Origin: Myrica gale
Lineage: Eukaryota > Streptophyta > Magnoliopsida > Fagales > Myricaceae
Length of the DNA: 64,000 nucleotides
Assembly (NCBI GenBank): GCA_963930655.1
Contig: OZ005607.1
Span: 11,486,874 to 11,550,873, forward strand
Direction: 5' to 3'
The notes beneath the pieces are model-generated. The model did not search any database. It was not told the DNA's origin and saw only the letters and a program-made list of their open reading frames with translations. Shown piece by piece: positions 22,110 to 33,430 of the stretch (its first letter is position 1; each line of letters starts with the position of its first letter). The translations under genes and the position numbers were made by a program.

Positions 22110-23680
22110 CTTGATTGAATTCATAATTGAACAAGAAACATCTCTATTGAATTTGTTGCAAATTTGCAATTTGTTGCTCCCATTTGGTGAGAGAAAGACA
22201 TAGCATTCAATGTATATATTGTAGGACCTACACTACCCAACATTAATAGGGACAATATTGATCAATGTTATAGGGGTTACAGGTTATGCCTAACTCTCTC
22301 CAAATTAGACCATCCAATCCTAACTCCAAATTAGAGGATTTTAGTCTTTCCTAATTTGAGTTTAGAGGTGTAATTGTACTTAGAACTGGAATAGGAGAAT
22401 TAACTAGTCCTCATATTGATTTCTTTTATTTTGATTTGATGAAAATTACTTACAATAACTTTGGAGGAATTTTTTGCTTCAATTTTTAGATACCACATCT
22501 TCATTGCAAGTTTGATGTGGGAAAGGGGTGCTTAAGTAAACAAAAGATTAATTTTTTTGTTCTAGACCCAATAAAAAATAAGCCTAATTAATCTTGAACT
22601 GGAATTAGATTTTGAGCAGTAAATTTTTCAAAAATTATATAATAATCAAGCTATTTTGGCCTTTTATGGGAACAAATTTGCACTTATTTTTGGGTGAAAA
22701 TTGAAAAACTAGAAATAGTTAGCTCTTTTTTTACAAACCTTGATGAATATAAAATATAAAACCAATTCTAGTACTGCGTATAGACTGCTGATCTGGCCGC
22801 CTATAAATGATTTGTCAAATACATCTCCTTTTTCTTTTTCTTTTTCTTTCTTGAATGTCAAATATATCTCACTCATACCTGTTGTCATAGTTTCGAAACC
22901 AATTATTAAGTGATGCAATCCTCAGAAGAATTCAGCAGATCACGCTTAAACTGCGAAGTTGCTCACCAATGAAGATTGTTGAGCTCAATCTTGCATGTTC
23001 GTTTTGTCAAAATTTTAAAAATTTGAATCCAATTTTCTAAATTTACAATCTCAACATTATTTCTACACGAATATCAATACAACTCAATATTTTTTTTTTT
23101 ACAAACATCAATACAACTCAACAATGTCTACACAAATATCAATACAACTCTAACATCACCTAAATATTCACATCATACTTAAAATTCTTAAAATTTTACC
23201 AAAACAAACAAATGGTTCAAGTGATTGAATTCTTGTAATTTTTTTAGTAATAAGGTGGAAGCTGGGGTGAGCAGCTTAGCCTACTCCTCCTAGGCGTGAC
23301 CATAAAAACTTCAACCTATTGTAAAATGTTCGGAATATTGAACCACAGCTACAACCCATTGATTGATTGGTTTTGCTTTTACCCTAGACAGTTCATCTTT
23401 GTTTGTTGTATGATATCCCACACCACCATGGTGCTCTGGCTGGTATAGGGTTAGGACTGATTGTACTGTGTACAGTACTTGTTTATAATACACTTGACGG
23501 AAAATAAAATAAAATTTAATGTAAAACAGGATAGCTAACAAAAACCTTGTCTTGGAAAATTATACGAAATTCTTAGGATGCATATAGAAGCTGGGAATTG
23601 AAAATTACACAACGAATTATTAACATCAATCGGGGAAAATAATATAAAATGAAACAGGTAAAGCTCAACAGAGAAAGATG
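22110..23680. other. intergenic stretch, partly duplicated
   Basis: Segments at 22367-22545, 22650-22750 and 22780-22975 match pieces around FLA1 (8.64, 13.35, 15.05 and 18.0 kb). Near 23070-23150 the phrase ATCAATACAACTC occurs three times. No gene is recognised. Confidence 0.5.
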
Positions 23681-23831
23681 ACAATTATTTGAAAGCTCCC
23701 GGCGTGATAACGACAAGCGGTCAATCCAAACCAGCAAAATCTAGACTAGTAAACAATCTGCCCCCCACAAAACTATATCCAGCAGGTACTTGTCATCTGG
23801 TTTTTGTTTTTTATTTTTCCCTCCTTTTTAA

Positions 23832-24653
23832 TCAGGACGAAAATGCAGCAATCAAAAGAGCAACTCCCACGGCCACGGCCTCCATTCCATGCGTTGTGAG
23901 ACTCACGGCACCCGAGGCAACCACGGTAGGAATACTAGTAGTACTAGTACTAGGCTTTGGACTGCCTGCTGTCTTCTTCTTGGCCTTTGCCTTGGTTGGG
24001 GCTGGTGCTGGGGCTAGTACCGGAGGCTTTGCAACGAAAATGTCCAGAGGAAGAAGCACTTTGTCCACTTGATAAACAGCTAGCTGATTATCCGAGTATA
24101 TTGTACCAATCACTGAGGCATTGACTAGGCCGGTCGACATGTTTACTTGGCTTCCCGTAGTGGTCAGATTCAGCGGGTAATCACCAGGGTTTGTATCTCC
24201 CGCCTGTGTTCGCACGGGGTTGCTCGCGGTTTGCAAGTTTGACACAGAATAGAAACTGGGCAATACATGAAACTGTATAAGTCGGACCTTTTGTTCGTCG
24301 TTTAGGGAGTTTAAAGTGCCCGCTTTGAGGTTGGAAAATGCAACATCATTTGGAGCAAAAAGGGTAAAGCCAATGTTTGAGTTCTTGAGCTGCCCTCTGA
24401 GTTGGCTAGCCGTCCCAGTGCTCTTTAAGAGACGGATTAGTATCGTGAACCCACCGGCCTTTTTGAGGATTTTGGTCACGTCAGTGGGGCCAGGTCCTGC
24501 CGGCGCAACGGGAGACTGAGCGGGGGCATTAGCAGCCTGAACTGGGGCATCGGCAGGCAGAGCTGGGGCCTGAGCTGGTTGGCCTAGAATTGTGATGCAG
24601 TGGCAGTGAAGTACAAGTAAAAGTGAGACAGAGAAGAGAGCCTGCTTTGTCAT
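23832..24653 (-). CDS. FLA: fasciclin-like arabinogalactan protein (FLA11/12 type), copy 3
   Basis: This encodes 273 aa from a true ATG. The signal peptide covers about 1-24. The first Pro/Ala region is short, with about three seven-residue units (PALPADA, PVQAANA, PAQSPVA). The FAS1 domain contains GFTLFAPNDVAF, QFHVL and LAVYQVDKVLLP. The second Pro/Lys-rich glycomodule (VLAPAPAPTKAKAKKK) leads to a Ser/Thr-rich linker. A hydrophobic end after VASGAVS suggests a GPI signal. N-glycosylation sites include NLT, NMS and NAS. It is clearly more divergent from copies 1 and 2 than they are from each other. The frame is intact. The family call is firm; its own role is not known from sequence. Confidence 0.95.
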   Translation of the reverse strand: MTKQALFSVSLLLVLHCHCITILGQPAQAPALPADAPVQAANAPAQSPVAPAGPGPTDVTKILKKAGGFTILIRLLKSTGTASQLRGQLKNSNIGFTLFAPNDVAFSNLKAGTLNSLNDEQKVRLIQFHVLPSFYSVSNLQTASNPVRTQAGDTNPGDYPLNLTTTGSQVNMSTGLVNASVIGTIYSDNQLAVYQVDKVLLPLDIFVAKPPVLAPAPAPTKAKAKKKTAGSPKPSTSTTSIPTVVASGAVSLTTHGMEAVAVGVALLIAAFSS

Positions 24654-24774
24654 CTTTGTATGCAGGGTGCTTTGCGTTTTTGCTCGGTAAATAGCTAGGC
24701 CTTCGAAACAAAGGTGGTTAGTAGTAATGCAAGTGTTGCAGGAGTGTTTGATATGTGTGGAATGGATCAGAGGG

Positions 24775-24950
24775 TGCTTTTATTACGGCTCGGAGGGAAT
24801 GAAATTAGGTGAAAAGAAACAATCTTAGTTACCAAAACCTCAGTTAGACGTTAGCTGCTCATCTTTCTGTGAGAGATGGAGAAATGGATAGATAGAATAA
24901 AAGATTTTGCCATTTTAGCCACTAGTTTGCTTGGGAAGGCAGGAAAAGCA
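24775..24950 (-). promoter_or_regulatory. FLA3 promoter: TATA-like box and conserved upstream block
   Basis: GTAATAAAAGCA (24775-24786) lies about 125 bases before the ATG. The conserved block lies at about 24840-24950 and includes TTCCCAAGCAAAC and GGCAAAATCTTTTATTC. Confidence 0.6.
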
Positions 24951-25099
24951 TATACGGATCCAAAATGTGTTTCGGCTGATAAAGACGTACGCATGTGATT
25001 GCCTAGCTCTCGCTTGTGGTGGACCTTAGCTATAAAACTCATTTGTCTGCCTCGATCATCAGGACACACCCATTTGTTCATCTCCTTCCATATACCCAC

Positions 25100-27390
25100 C
25101 GTAAAATCCGTTTCTCAGGTAGGTTTCGATTCCTCCTCTTTCTAGCATTTTGTTTGATTAAATGAGAACGGAGGAAGTGTTTTTATATCTTCATAAACAG
25201 AGTCTTTGGAAGAATAAAGAGGAAATAGAATAACAAAGAACTAATTTGCTAGGCCTCCTTTGATATCCATGGCTGAGAAATATCAGGAGTTGCCTTTGAT
25301 CGAGAATACTTGATAAATATCCTTGACGAGGATATTGTCTAGGATTGAATATGCGTTTCTCGCACTAATCTGGGCTATGCTCTACTTTAACTCACTGATT
25401 GACCCTTCATGTCATCCCAAATTTTTCGTGTGTTAGCGGATTCAAGGATCAAACAATGGTCTTGTCCACTGTCCTCTGTTTCGCTGTTGTCACTGGTCAC
25501 TGTTCTCTGTTTCAACTCAAGGACTCCAATGTGCCTACTTGGGTTGTCTTGGAGAGCTAGAGCTTGCAAGATTTGGATTCCCACCAGTTTATATCATGGT
25601 TAGAGATATTTATACTTCTACTAATCAATACATAACTTTATGCATGCATGTCACACATAAATACATGTTTGTTTCACACACTTTAGTGACTGCGGAAGAC
25701 TAACTGATTAATATTTTTTCCATTGAAGTTTCTCTTTAGTGAACTCTAGAATATGTTTTACTTTCTTTTAGGGTTTTCTTTCCCCTTAGATATCTGTACA
25801 AAAGTCAGAGTGAGAACATATCTTAACTTAAGAGTCGGAAATTGCAAGTTTCTAATAAATGTTGCACATGAATGGTTAAGGCATGGTATAGCTGCCAGTC
25901 AACTTCTTGGAATTTCCCAATCTAAATCCGAAAAACAGAGGTGAAGTAAGGGTTATGACACTTTACAACAAAGCAGCTAGTTTCATACTTTAGCCAACAG
26001 TAAAGTTAAGCCCGGATATCTAGGGATGACTATTATATAACAACTAGAATTGTGGTCCTTTTTTATTTGTGTTGTCCCGACCCTTGTGCTCTTTTCCTAT
26101 TTGTGTTGTGACCTGGCCCTTGAGGTCAGTATGTATCCCGGCCTTCTTGGCTTGTTTGGGGTTGCTCTACTGCCTTGTGGCTGTTTATGATCCTGGCGCT
26201 TGTTACCTCTATCGTATCTTTGGATCCGCTTATTGTAAGACCTCTGGTCACATCTGAGCGTGATTCTGTTTGTACTGGCTGATTCTCAGATTTTAATATA
26301 TAAAGTACTATTGCCTAGAAAAAAAAAAGGGAGCAATGGTGAACCTAGGGTCTCCCCCCAAAAAGAAAAAGAGGAGAAAAAAAGTGTGCCCATCCCATAA
26401 GCCCTTCCCCCACCATGAAAACAAAACAACTTAGCACTCTCCTCCCACAAAAACCTGCCCCCTAGTGAGCAAAAAACTCGAGTCTTACATCTGGCCTGCC
26501 AAAAGAAATTGCTGGTTACATTTCATGATCTTTCACGTATAGCAGAGCATCAGATGACCGTGTCCCATGTTCCCTTTAGAATTTACACCGATTTGTAATG
26601 CAGTACTACTCTCGGTCATGAGTGTCAGTCTCTCTGTAGATGTAAATATGTAGCTTAAAGCTACCTGCACTTACAGGTCTTTGGGCCCTATCTATTTATC
26701 AATCGCTCCCTGGCAGAAAATGGTGGAATTGCTGTACACTATTCCTGCACAGCACTCCTTACGTTCATGTTTCACCATGCCTATACGCTGCAGTGCTGGC
26801 CTCATTCTGGTATGCGTCTCTCACACAAGATCCTCTGTTCTATGCTACATTTAATTGGAACTCTTTTTTTTATCAAAACTACGATTACCTATATTAACAG
26901 AACTAAAAGGACAATTAGGGGGTCAGTCTCAGCATAAACCCAGAAGAGGTTACGGAAATGCTAATGAAGATCGGGGTGGCCTCCAGACAAAATCTTAGAG
27001 GCAGCTTATTGAGCAAAATGGTGCGCTTTCTGATTAGTACAAAAGACAAAGAACAAAGATAAAAAGCAGAAGCTAAGTTGAATGCTCAAATCCACTGACG
27101 CAACTTCTCTTGAAAAATTAAACAAAATTCTCAATTACATATATAGAAGCTGGGAAGGCAAAATGACAAGGAAAGAAACAAAAGAACAATCATCAAACTC
27201 AAAATTAAACCTGTCTGTTCTCATCTCAAACTGGCATCATACATATGGGACGGAAAATGGCAATTATTTTGAGAGCACTCAGTGTTGATCAGGACCGTTC
27301 AATCCAACACAGCAAAATCATATAGGACTAGACTATTGGACCGCACCAAAGTATGCCCAGCTAGTGCATATGTCTTTTTTTTTTTCATAA
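25100..27390. other. intergenic stretch, possible retroelement debris
   Basis: Open frames at 25.4-25.6, 25.75-25.94 and 26.07-26.26 kb carry no motif I recognise. A poly-A run after ATATAAAGTACTATTGCC near 26310-26330 looks like the 3' end of a retroposed sequence, which could be a LINE, but no coding part of one is visible upstream. Confidence 0.35.
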
Positions 27391-27423
27391 GTAGCTAGTG
27401 CATATGTCGGCAAGATCCTTTTG

Positions 27424-28155
27424 TCAGAAAGACAGTCCTGCAATCACAGCAACTCCAATGGACATCAAGATTCCGTGCCTGGTGAGACTCACTGCACCAG
27501 ATGCATTAACTGTAACATCACCAGGACTGTCTGCAGTCTTCTTCTTAGTCTTAGCCTTGGGCTGGGACGGTGCCGGTGCTGGTGCCGGAGGCTTAGGAGC
27601 AAAAATGTCCTGAGGAAGAAGCACCGAGTCCACTTGATAAACAGCTAGCTGATTATCCGAATATACTGTCCCGCCCACGGTGGTATTAACGAGGCCACTA
27701 CTGACGTTCACTTGGTTGCCGGAAGTGGTCACATTTAAAGGGAACTCGCCGGGGCGTGAATCTCCTGCCTGTGTCCGTACCGGATTACTCACAGTTTGGA
27801 AGTTGGATATAGAAAGAAAAGTTAGTAAGATGTGGAACTGTATAAGCTCGACCTTCTGTTGGTCAGTAAGACCATTAAGAGTGCCTGCTTTGAGGTTCGA
27901 AAACGCGTTATCGGTTGGAGCAAAGAAGGTAATGCCATTGTTTGAATCGTTGAGCTGCTGGTTGAGTTGGTCACCCACTTTAGTACTCTTTAAGAGACGG
28001 ATTAAGATCGTGTACTGGCCGGCCTTTTCGAGGATTTTGGTGACATTTGTGGGACCGGGTGGTGCGGGCGCCGGAGCCGGCTGGGCTAAAGTTGTGGTGC
28101 AATGGAAGACAAAGACAAGAAGAAATGAGAGGGAGAACAGAGACTGTTTGATCAT
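27424..28155 (-). CDS. FLA: fasciclin-like arabinogalactan protein (FLA11/12 type), copy 4
   Basis: With 243 aa this is the shortest of the cluster and closest to the usual length of FLA11/FLA12. The signal peptide covers about 1-24. The first glycomodule is only QPAPAPAPPGP, without the seven-residue repeats of copies 1-3. The FAS1 domain contains GITFFAPTDNAF, QFHIL and LAVYQVDSVLLP. The second glycomodule is APAPAPSQPKAK. A GPI-type end follows VNASGAVS. It has a true ATG and an open frame. The other genes may derive from such a form by growth of the first glycomodule; that direction is inference. Confidence 0.95.
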   Translation of the reverse strand: MIKQSLFSLSFLLVFVFHCTTTLAQPAPAPAPPGPTNVTKILEKAGQYTILIRLLKSTKVGDQLNQQLNDSNNGITFFAPTDNAFSNLKAGTLNGLTDQQKVELIQFHILLTFLSISNFQTVSNPVRTQAGDSRPGEFPLNVTTSGNQVNVSSGLVNTTVGGTVYSDNQLAVYQVDSVLLPQDIFAPKPPAPAPAPSQPKAKTKKKTADSPGDVTVNASGAVSLTRHGILMSIGVAVIAGLSF

Positions 28156-28262
28156 CTTAAGTGGTGTTTTGGGGCTCTGGGGAGCTGCCTTTTGCCTGGG
28201 AAATTTGTTAATGCAGGAGTGGTCCTTGCAGGAGCGTTTGACATGCGTAGGAAGGAGGGGAG

Positions 28263-28440
28263 GGTTTTTATTATGGCTGATGGAGAAAGGAATTAGGTAA
28301 ACGGGTGCAATTTTAGTGACAAAACCTTAGTTGTTAGCTCCTCATATTCGATGAGAGATGGAGGAATGAGTGGATAGAATAAGAGCTTTCCCTGTTTGAG
28401 CAACTAGATTGCTTGGGAAGGCAGGAAAAAACAGAGGGGA
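28263..28440 (-). promoter_or_regulatory. FLA4 promoter: TATA-like box and conserved upstream block
   Basis: CATAATAAAAACCC (28262-28275) lies about 113 bases before the ATG. The block at about 28325-28435 keeps TTCCCAAGCAATC and the run that ends in CTCTTATTC, matching the other three genes with more change. Confidence 0.55.
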
Positions 28441-28664
28441 TATCAAGCGGGTATGCAGGCAAACAAAGACGTGCATGATTGCTTTGGTTTCACTTCTAAT
28501 TATTCGCAGCTTAAAAACTCGTTTCTTTGCCACAACCTGAAGGAAGAAATTCCTGTAGGCCTCACTTTTCAGGAGATGGGATGAGGATCGTCGATCAATG
28601 ATGGTTTGTAAATTGTGGCCCAACCTCGTGGATGTACGCCTCTGACCTATGCCATACTCAATGC

Positions 28665-29205
28665 TAATTGCTGCTTGTGGGGCACCCTGCAGCAATTGAG
28701 ATTATAATGTGCTCTGTTCTCTCGCAAAAAATTAAATTGATGTGCTTCCATTCGAGTCATGGAAGCCCATCAGCCAAGCAGAGGCCTTGTTTCAATCAGC
28801 TTAAACTTCAGTTGCTACCACGGTCTGTTCTGGGCTCATGTGGTGCCCAGACTGTACATCTGGACCAGAAACCTTTGCAGCATTGCTGGCTTTGGGCATG
28901 AATCACCGAAATAAGGGAAGGAGAAAACATGAGTCGAAAACTGGGTCAGCGTTTTGGCAACATTCATGTGATCTTTTGTCCAGCCTCAAACCCAGATGCT
29001 TTTGTGTTCACTTTCTGATAAGTAGATTCGTGATGCTGACACTTAAAAGGTCCCCGGTAGGGGTGAGAAAGAGTCCAATTTTTTTGTTTTTGGATAACTA
29101 AGAAAATTCACACTCTGGACCCACACATGGTGGTATTCACCTAATATACAGGTAAATCTTTAAAAGATTAGAGCCTGAACTCACTACTCATGACCTCCTA
29201 TTCTA
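28665..29205. repeat. duplicated segment, partner of 58190-59450
   Basis: Matches to 58.2 kb include TATAATGTGCT, TTCTCTC, CAAAAAATTAAATT, GGCTCATG, CAGAAACC and GGGTCAGCGTTTTGGCAA. They continue past the hAT insertion of the other copy with CCTCAAACC and GATGCTTTT. This copy has no insertion at the site and therefore shows the ancestral state. The segment lies upstream of FLA4, so the 58-kb copy may be the trace of a further FLA-cluster duplication. Confidence 0.75.
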
Positions 29206-29689
29206 TTTAAGTCACTAATTTGATCTTAAAAAAATTCTAACTAAGAACCTTGGGTCCAAATCACACGTCTAAATATCAGTGCCATAGGATTATGATATTT
29301 ACCCTGATAACATGCATAATATGTGACATGATAAGCTGATATATGAAGATAAAGATAGATGCATATATGTGTCACATTGTGGCAATTCGTTTAGAATCTT
29401 ATGATATTGCTGGCCCTCATGTAATGTGTGAATAACGAAATATCTTTTTCAGAGTCCATTTTAAAAATAACTTTTTCATTGGAAAAACAGGATAAATAAA
29501 CTGGGATTAAGATCGAATAGGAAGAATGTTACATTTCTCATCTTCTTATTTGTTAAATTTTTAAAATTTCCCCAGTTCAGCAAATTAAAGATAACTACGC
29601 TGATTCAGGGACAGAACGAGGTCCACTCATTTGTTGACCCAGAGACAAAACGCGGTTCCCTCATCTTGCGGGCAACAAGAATCATAGGC

Positions 29690-30300
29690 AGTGGCGGAAC
29701 CAGGAATACAATCGAAGGGCGACAAACTCTTAAGGAAAAATGACAAAAAAAAAAATTACGTTATACAAAAAAATGTCTTAAGAGTTAAAATATCAAAAAT
29801 TAAAGACTAAAAACACTAAAAATATTGAAATACACTTACCGTACTATTTGCTGATACTAAGAGGTGGCATCTTCTGAAAATGTTCTAAAATAGTTTCGTT
29901 CTTAATAGTTTCAAAATTTTATCTCTCAATATATACCACCATAAAATCATTCATGGTCTTCCATCTTATTACGCAAGTCAGTTTTGATAAACTTTATCGC
30001 AGAGAACACTCTCTCAACGGTTGCAGTCGCAACTGGTAAGACCAATGCTAACTCAACCAATGGATATAGAGTATGATTTATTGTCTCAACCATCTTCACA
30101 GCAAGATCTCTAATATCTTGAAGCCCAGAAAAAAGCATCATGACTTCTCACATCATAAATGTAGTTTCGAAGTTGATTTCTAAGTACAACACGATCAATT
30201 GTTGAGAAATCTTCTGGATAAAGCTCGGCAAGACGAAGTAATTTAGCATGATCAAACACTGAGCATGAGTTTTTGTGAATACTGCTCAGAGTTGTCTAAT
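29690..30300 (-). mobile_element. hAT element remnant with transposase C-terminus
   Basis: It begins CAGTGGCGGAACCAGGAA, a hAT-type end, and its first 150 bases match the element at 58493 (GTTAAAATATC, AAAAATATTGAAATACAC). On the minus strand the transposase C-terminus follows. The far end cannot be fixed; related end sequence occurs at 31846-31905, but no matching 8-bp TSD links the two. Confidence 0.65.
29925..30265 (-). pseudogene. hAT transposase, C-terminal dimerisation region
   Basis: The minus-strand reading gives KLLRLAELYPEDFS, then QLRNYIYDVRS, YPLVELALVLPVATATVERV and FSAIKFIKTDLRNKMEDHE. The LPVATATVERVFS motif is the hallmark of the hAT C-terminal dimerisation domain in plant TTF-type and zinc-finger MYM-like transposases. 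A frameshift after MEDHE breaks the expected NDFMVVYIE continuation. The N-terminal zinc finger and most of the catalytic domain are missing. The copy is dead. Confidence 0.8.
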
Positions 30301-31740
30301 TCCTGTATTTATTACCTGAATGTATTTTTTTAGCTACCCATAGAATGCTCTAGAGACTATTGTATATAGTATACTCAATAGGATCAAGTTTGTTTTGGTG
30401 TTTATTTCACTTTTTATATATGTTGAAATGAAAATTGAGAGACCTCACTGCCATTTTTTTTAATTTAAGTTTAATTATTGATACAATTAATGTAATATTA
30501 ATTTTTTAATAAATCAGTCTTCAATATAAAGATATTTTTTTCATCTATTTTTTAAACATATAAATTATTTAGTCTACCAAATATTAACTCAGCAAGAGCC
30601 TCTATCATGTTTTGGAATAGGAATAATCTTGGATTGGAGCCACTCCATACAGTAGTCCACGAATCAAAATTGGGCATCTACTTATAGTATCACAAATATT
30701 GTTTTGGAGCCCATACACTGCCGGTTCATTTTATTCGCTGGCCCAAATAACTGAGCCCACCAAATTCGCAACGTAAAAATGGTGGAGTCGGGCGCAATGT
30801 AGCTAATGGACTTGCTACGTATTCAGAAATCAGAAGCGTAAAATCGAACTAGTTTCCTTTCCTTTCGACACCGACGTCGTCCTCACAACGCGCAAGGCTC
30901 AGCCTAGTTTCCCAATAAAGGAATGAAGATGTACCAGATGAGAAGTGGTTTTTTTTTCTTTTTCCTGCAGGCTTTTTCGTTCAACATGAAAATCACTTTC
31001 TACGAATTACATTCTTTATAAATCTTTGTCGTACTCCGAAATAATCAGATAACCTCTGGTCCTCCTCGAACAATTCCCTTCACTTTTACATTACGTACGC
31101 ACGATTAGTTATATCTCCCATCATGTGACGTGGACGTTCGTCGATCACAATGGTGCTTAAATTCCTCGCTGGCGCAGCCATCAACGCTACGAACGTCAAC
31201 GTCGAGGCCACCCCCTCCTAATATTTTACACATGAATTATATTATATTTTCTCTGATAATATAAATATATAGTTTGTCGCTAAGTAGTACCCTTTGAGAG
31301 ATTTTTCAGGCGATGGGGCTGCTGCCCTAAAAAATATGAGTGGGTTTTCTATTTATTCTTGAAAAAAATTAAAAAATTAAAAATTTTCAGGTAGAAACCT
31401 CAATAGCCCTAAGATATTATCCATACTAATTTATTAGTTTCTTCTTCTGAGCATTTATTATAGTACGCCGTTTGGCTTTATTATCACAAACTTGTCTATT
31501 ATCTAAACAAAATAAAACAAAGTGAAGATAATCAATCAATTGGATCACAACCGAAATATAAATAAAACTATAGTACCAAACCGAAACATAAAACATTTTG
31601 ATTAAAAAATATTAAATGTAGATATTCACATATTCACAAGGGATCACAACTCAAAAATTCAAATTTCAATCTAATTAATTCAAATCCAAATTACAATCTA
31701 ATTACATTGTATTCAATTGACATTACAATCAAATTAATTA
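30300..31740. other. intergenic stretch without recognisable genes
   Basis: The stretch is AT-rich and has no domain-bearing open frame. GCCACCCCCTCC near 31207 and GATGGGGCTGCTGCCC near 31313 resemble worn hAT-type ends but could not be paired. Confidence 0.35.
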
Positions 31741-31845
31741 AAAATTATACTACCAATGGGGGTCGGGCCTCCACATGCCCATACCAATTTATGAATAAAA
31801 AATAAAATAAATAAAAACAACTAAATGAAAAAATAAATTGGGGAT

Positions 31846-31905
31846 GCAATGGGTGGCGGCCGCCCAGGGCCGCACCCCCTTGCATCCGCCTGCATCCGCC
31901 TATGC
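31846..31905. mobile_element. isolated hAT-like terminus
   Basis: GGGTGGCGGCCGCCCAGG followed by CACCCCCTTGCATCCGCC strongly resembles the right end of the 58.5-59.2 kb hAT element (GGGTGTCGGCCGACACCC, then TTTGCACCCCCTACTTCCG). A short tandem repeat of GCATCCGCCT is present. A similar terminus (TGTGCACCCCTC, CCCTCCGCCCCC) is seen at about 40798-40835. Confidence 0.45.
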
Positions 31906-31984
31906 TGAGATTAAAAGGACTTCCATCCCTCAACGTCACCCAAGTCTCTCCCACCATCCGAAGGCATGTGGACAAACTATTAGC

Positions 31985-32470
31985 CCCACCAATTATGCAT
32001 GGATCTTAGTCGCTCGTGGGGTTGACCTCTCTTACTTATGTCTAATCTCTTACCGTTGAAAATGAGACCAGAATTCAGATTGTAAACGAGATGGACAAGA
32101 TTCTTCCTCCTGATCAGGCACTACTTGAACAGGCATAAGCAGAACGAGAACAACAGAAAAAATCTTAGACAGAGAGAGGGCACAAAACAAAAATGTCAGC
32201 GCGAGAAAGATTTTAGAGTTGTACAGAATCGCGATGATGATGCTCAACAAGAGCAATGGGTGAGGGAATGGGGGTGATGACATCAGCATCGTCGACGATC
32301 GCCTGGTACGTGGTCGTCTCCGTTGGCAATGAATGCCCAATCGCAGGCTCTGAAGATGTACTTCAAGACCCTGAAGGGACGGTACAAGCATCATTACTTC
32401 AATGTCAGTACTTTCTTCAATGGCTGTCAGTTTTGGTCCAGACCATTCAGGTCGAGAGCTCAACAATTTT
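31985..32470 (+). pseudogene. WD40-repeat gene (WDR20/DMWD-like), 5' fragment, copy 1
   Basis: From 32277 the frame begins MTSASS and, after a base shift, gives TWSSPLAMN, AQSQALKMYFKTLKGRYK. In plant genes encoding WDR20/DMWD-like WD40 proteins, the N-terminus has an LKTYFKTPEGRYK motif at this place. The 5' leader (CAATTATGCATGGATCTTAG, then TTCTTCCTCCTGA and a GAGAGAGG tract) is shared with the fragment at 53.0 kb. The first exon is followed by unrelated sequence, and WD repeats are missing. The site around 32320-32330 (CGTCTCCGTTGGCAATGAATG) is the uninterrupted form of the place where the Gypsy element sits in copy 2. Confidence 0.75.
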
Positions 32471-32479
32471 CTGACCAAC

Positions 32480-33430
32480 TCTTGTTTCGAGAATCCTAAA
32501 TTTAAAGCTCAAATTCACTCTTTTGAATTCTTCGAATGTCTAGAAAAAAAAAATTCTTCGAATGATATAGCCATAACATGGCATAGATTCCTTTATTATT
32601 CCAGTTACAATTATTTAACTCGTCTTTGAATGATATGGACATTTACGTTGGTCTAGATTCACCCTCAACAGAATCATGTCTCTTGTCCAACCATTTTTGC
32701 AAGATATTCGTACTCTCTTATCCATCGACTTCAAGAAGACTAATCTATCATTCAAACCTTTCAATATGCATAACTATTTTTCATCAAAATATGAAAGCAT
32801 CGATAGAGATTGACACTTATCCATCTAAGGAATCAAAAGTGTCAATGAGTGATTTCGAACTCTGATATCACTTGTGAGATGAACTTTAGACCCTAACTAT
32901 ACTAAAAGAGAATAGATAATTCAAAATTTTAATTCACAACATGACACCACGAAAAAGGAAATCAAATCTTCACATTAATTAAAAACAGACCCTGTACATA
33001 TTTGAACTTTATCAATCCACACAATTTCTCAATAAAAAATCATTCACTTCAATCAAGTTAGCTTAATTAAATATTAAGAACATTTTACCACGAGCACCTA
33101 GAATGCGGCAAGAACTTATTCAATCTTCAACCAAGATTCAAACACAAAAAGTCAAGACTAAAATCAATAAGCTCAAGTAATCAGAAACTAATGAAGTGAG
33201 GAAAAGAGAAACAATCACACACAAGACACAAGAACTAGTTTATAAAGTGGGAAACCCTTTGAGGAACTCTATCAGAAGGAAAAAATCACTTCAGGCATAT
33301 AACCACTTAACCGATCCACTAAGAGAGTTTCACTTACAATCGGTGATCTTGTTTACCCTGCAAAACCTTTGCTAAATCACAAGCCCCAATTGCAACCATT
33401 CAAACAACACATTTGAACCCGAGCACAAGT
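32480..33430. other. intergenic stretch, probably retroelement-derived
   Basis: There is no open frame with a recognised domain. A phrase near 32863 (CTCTGATATCACTTGTGAGA) resembles retroelement LTR or tRNA-binding-site borders, but I cannot pair it with a second copy. Confidence 0.3.

Larger units (their letters stand above)
20030..22110. repeat. segmental duplication copy 2 (FLA2 unit)
   Basis: This is the compact copy of the unit described at 5.66-7.86 kb. It continues in pieces to about 22975. Because it lacks the LTR and CACTA insertions found in copy 1, it shows their pre-insertion sites. Confidence 0.85.

Noticed and set aside
25387..25603. Overlapping frames with an IWDDMKG-like phrase suggestive of a retroelement gag
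   Set aside because: The phrase is too short and isolated; no zinc knuckle or polymerase motif is nearby.
31150..31222. Short frame MVLKFLAGAAINATNVNVE
   Set aside because: It is 23 codons long and shows no homology that I recognise.
29690..31905. A single 2.2-kb hAT element joining the two hAT-like ends
   Set aside because: The flanking 8-bp sequences do not match, and the intervening sequence does not read as one element.
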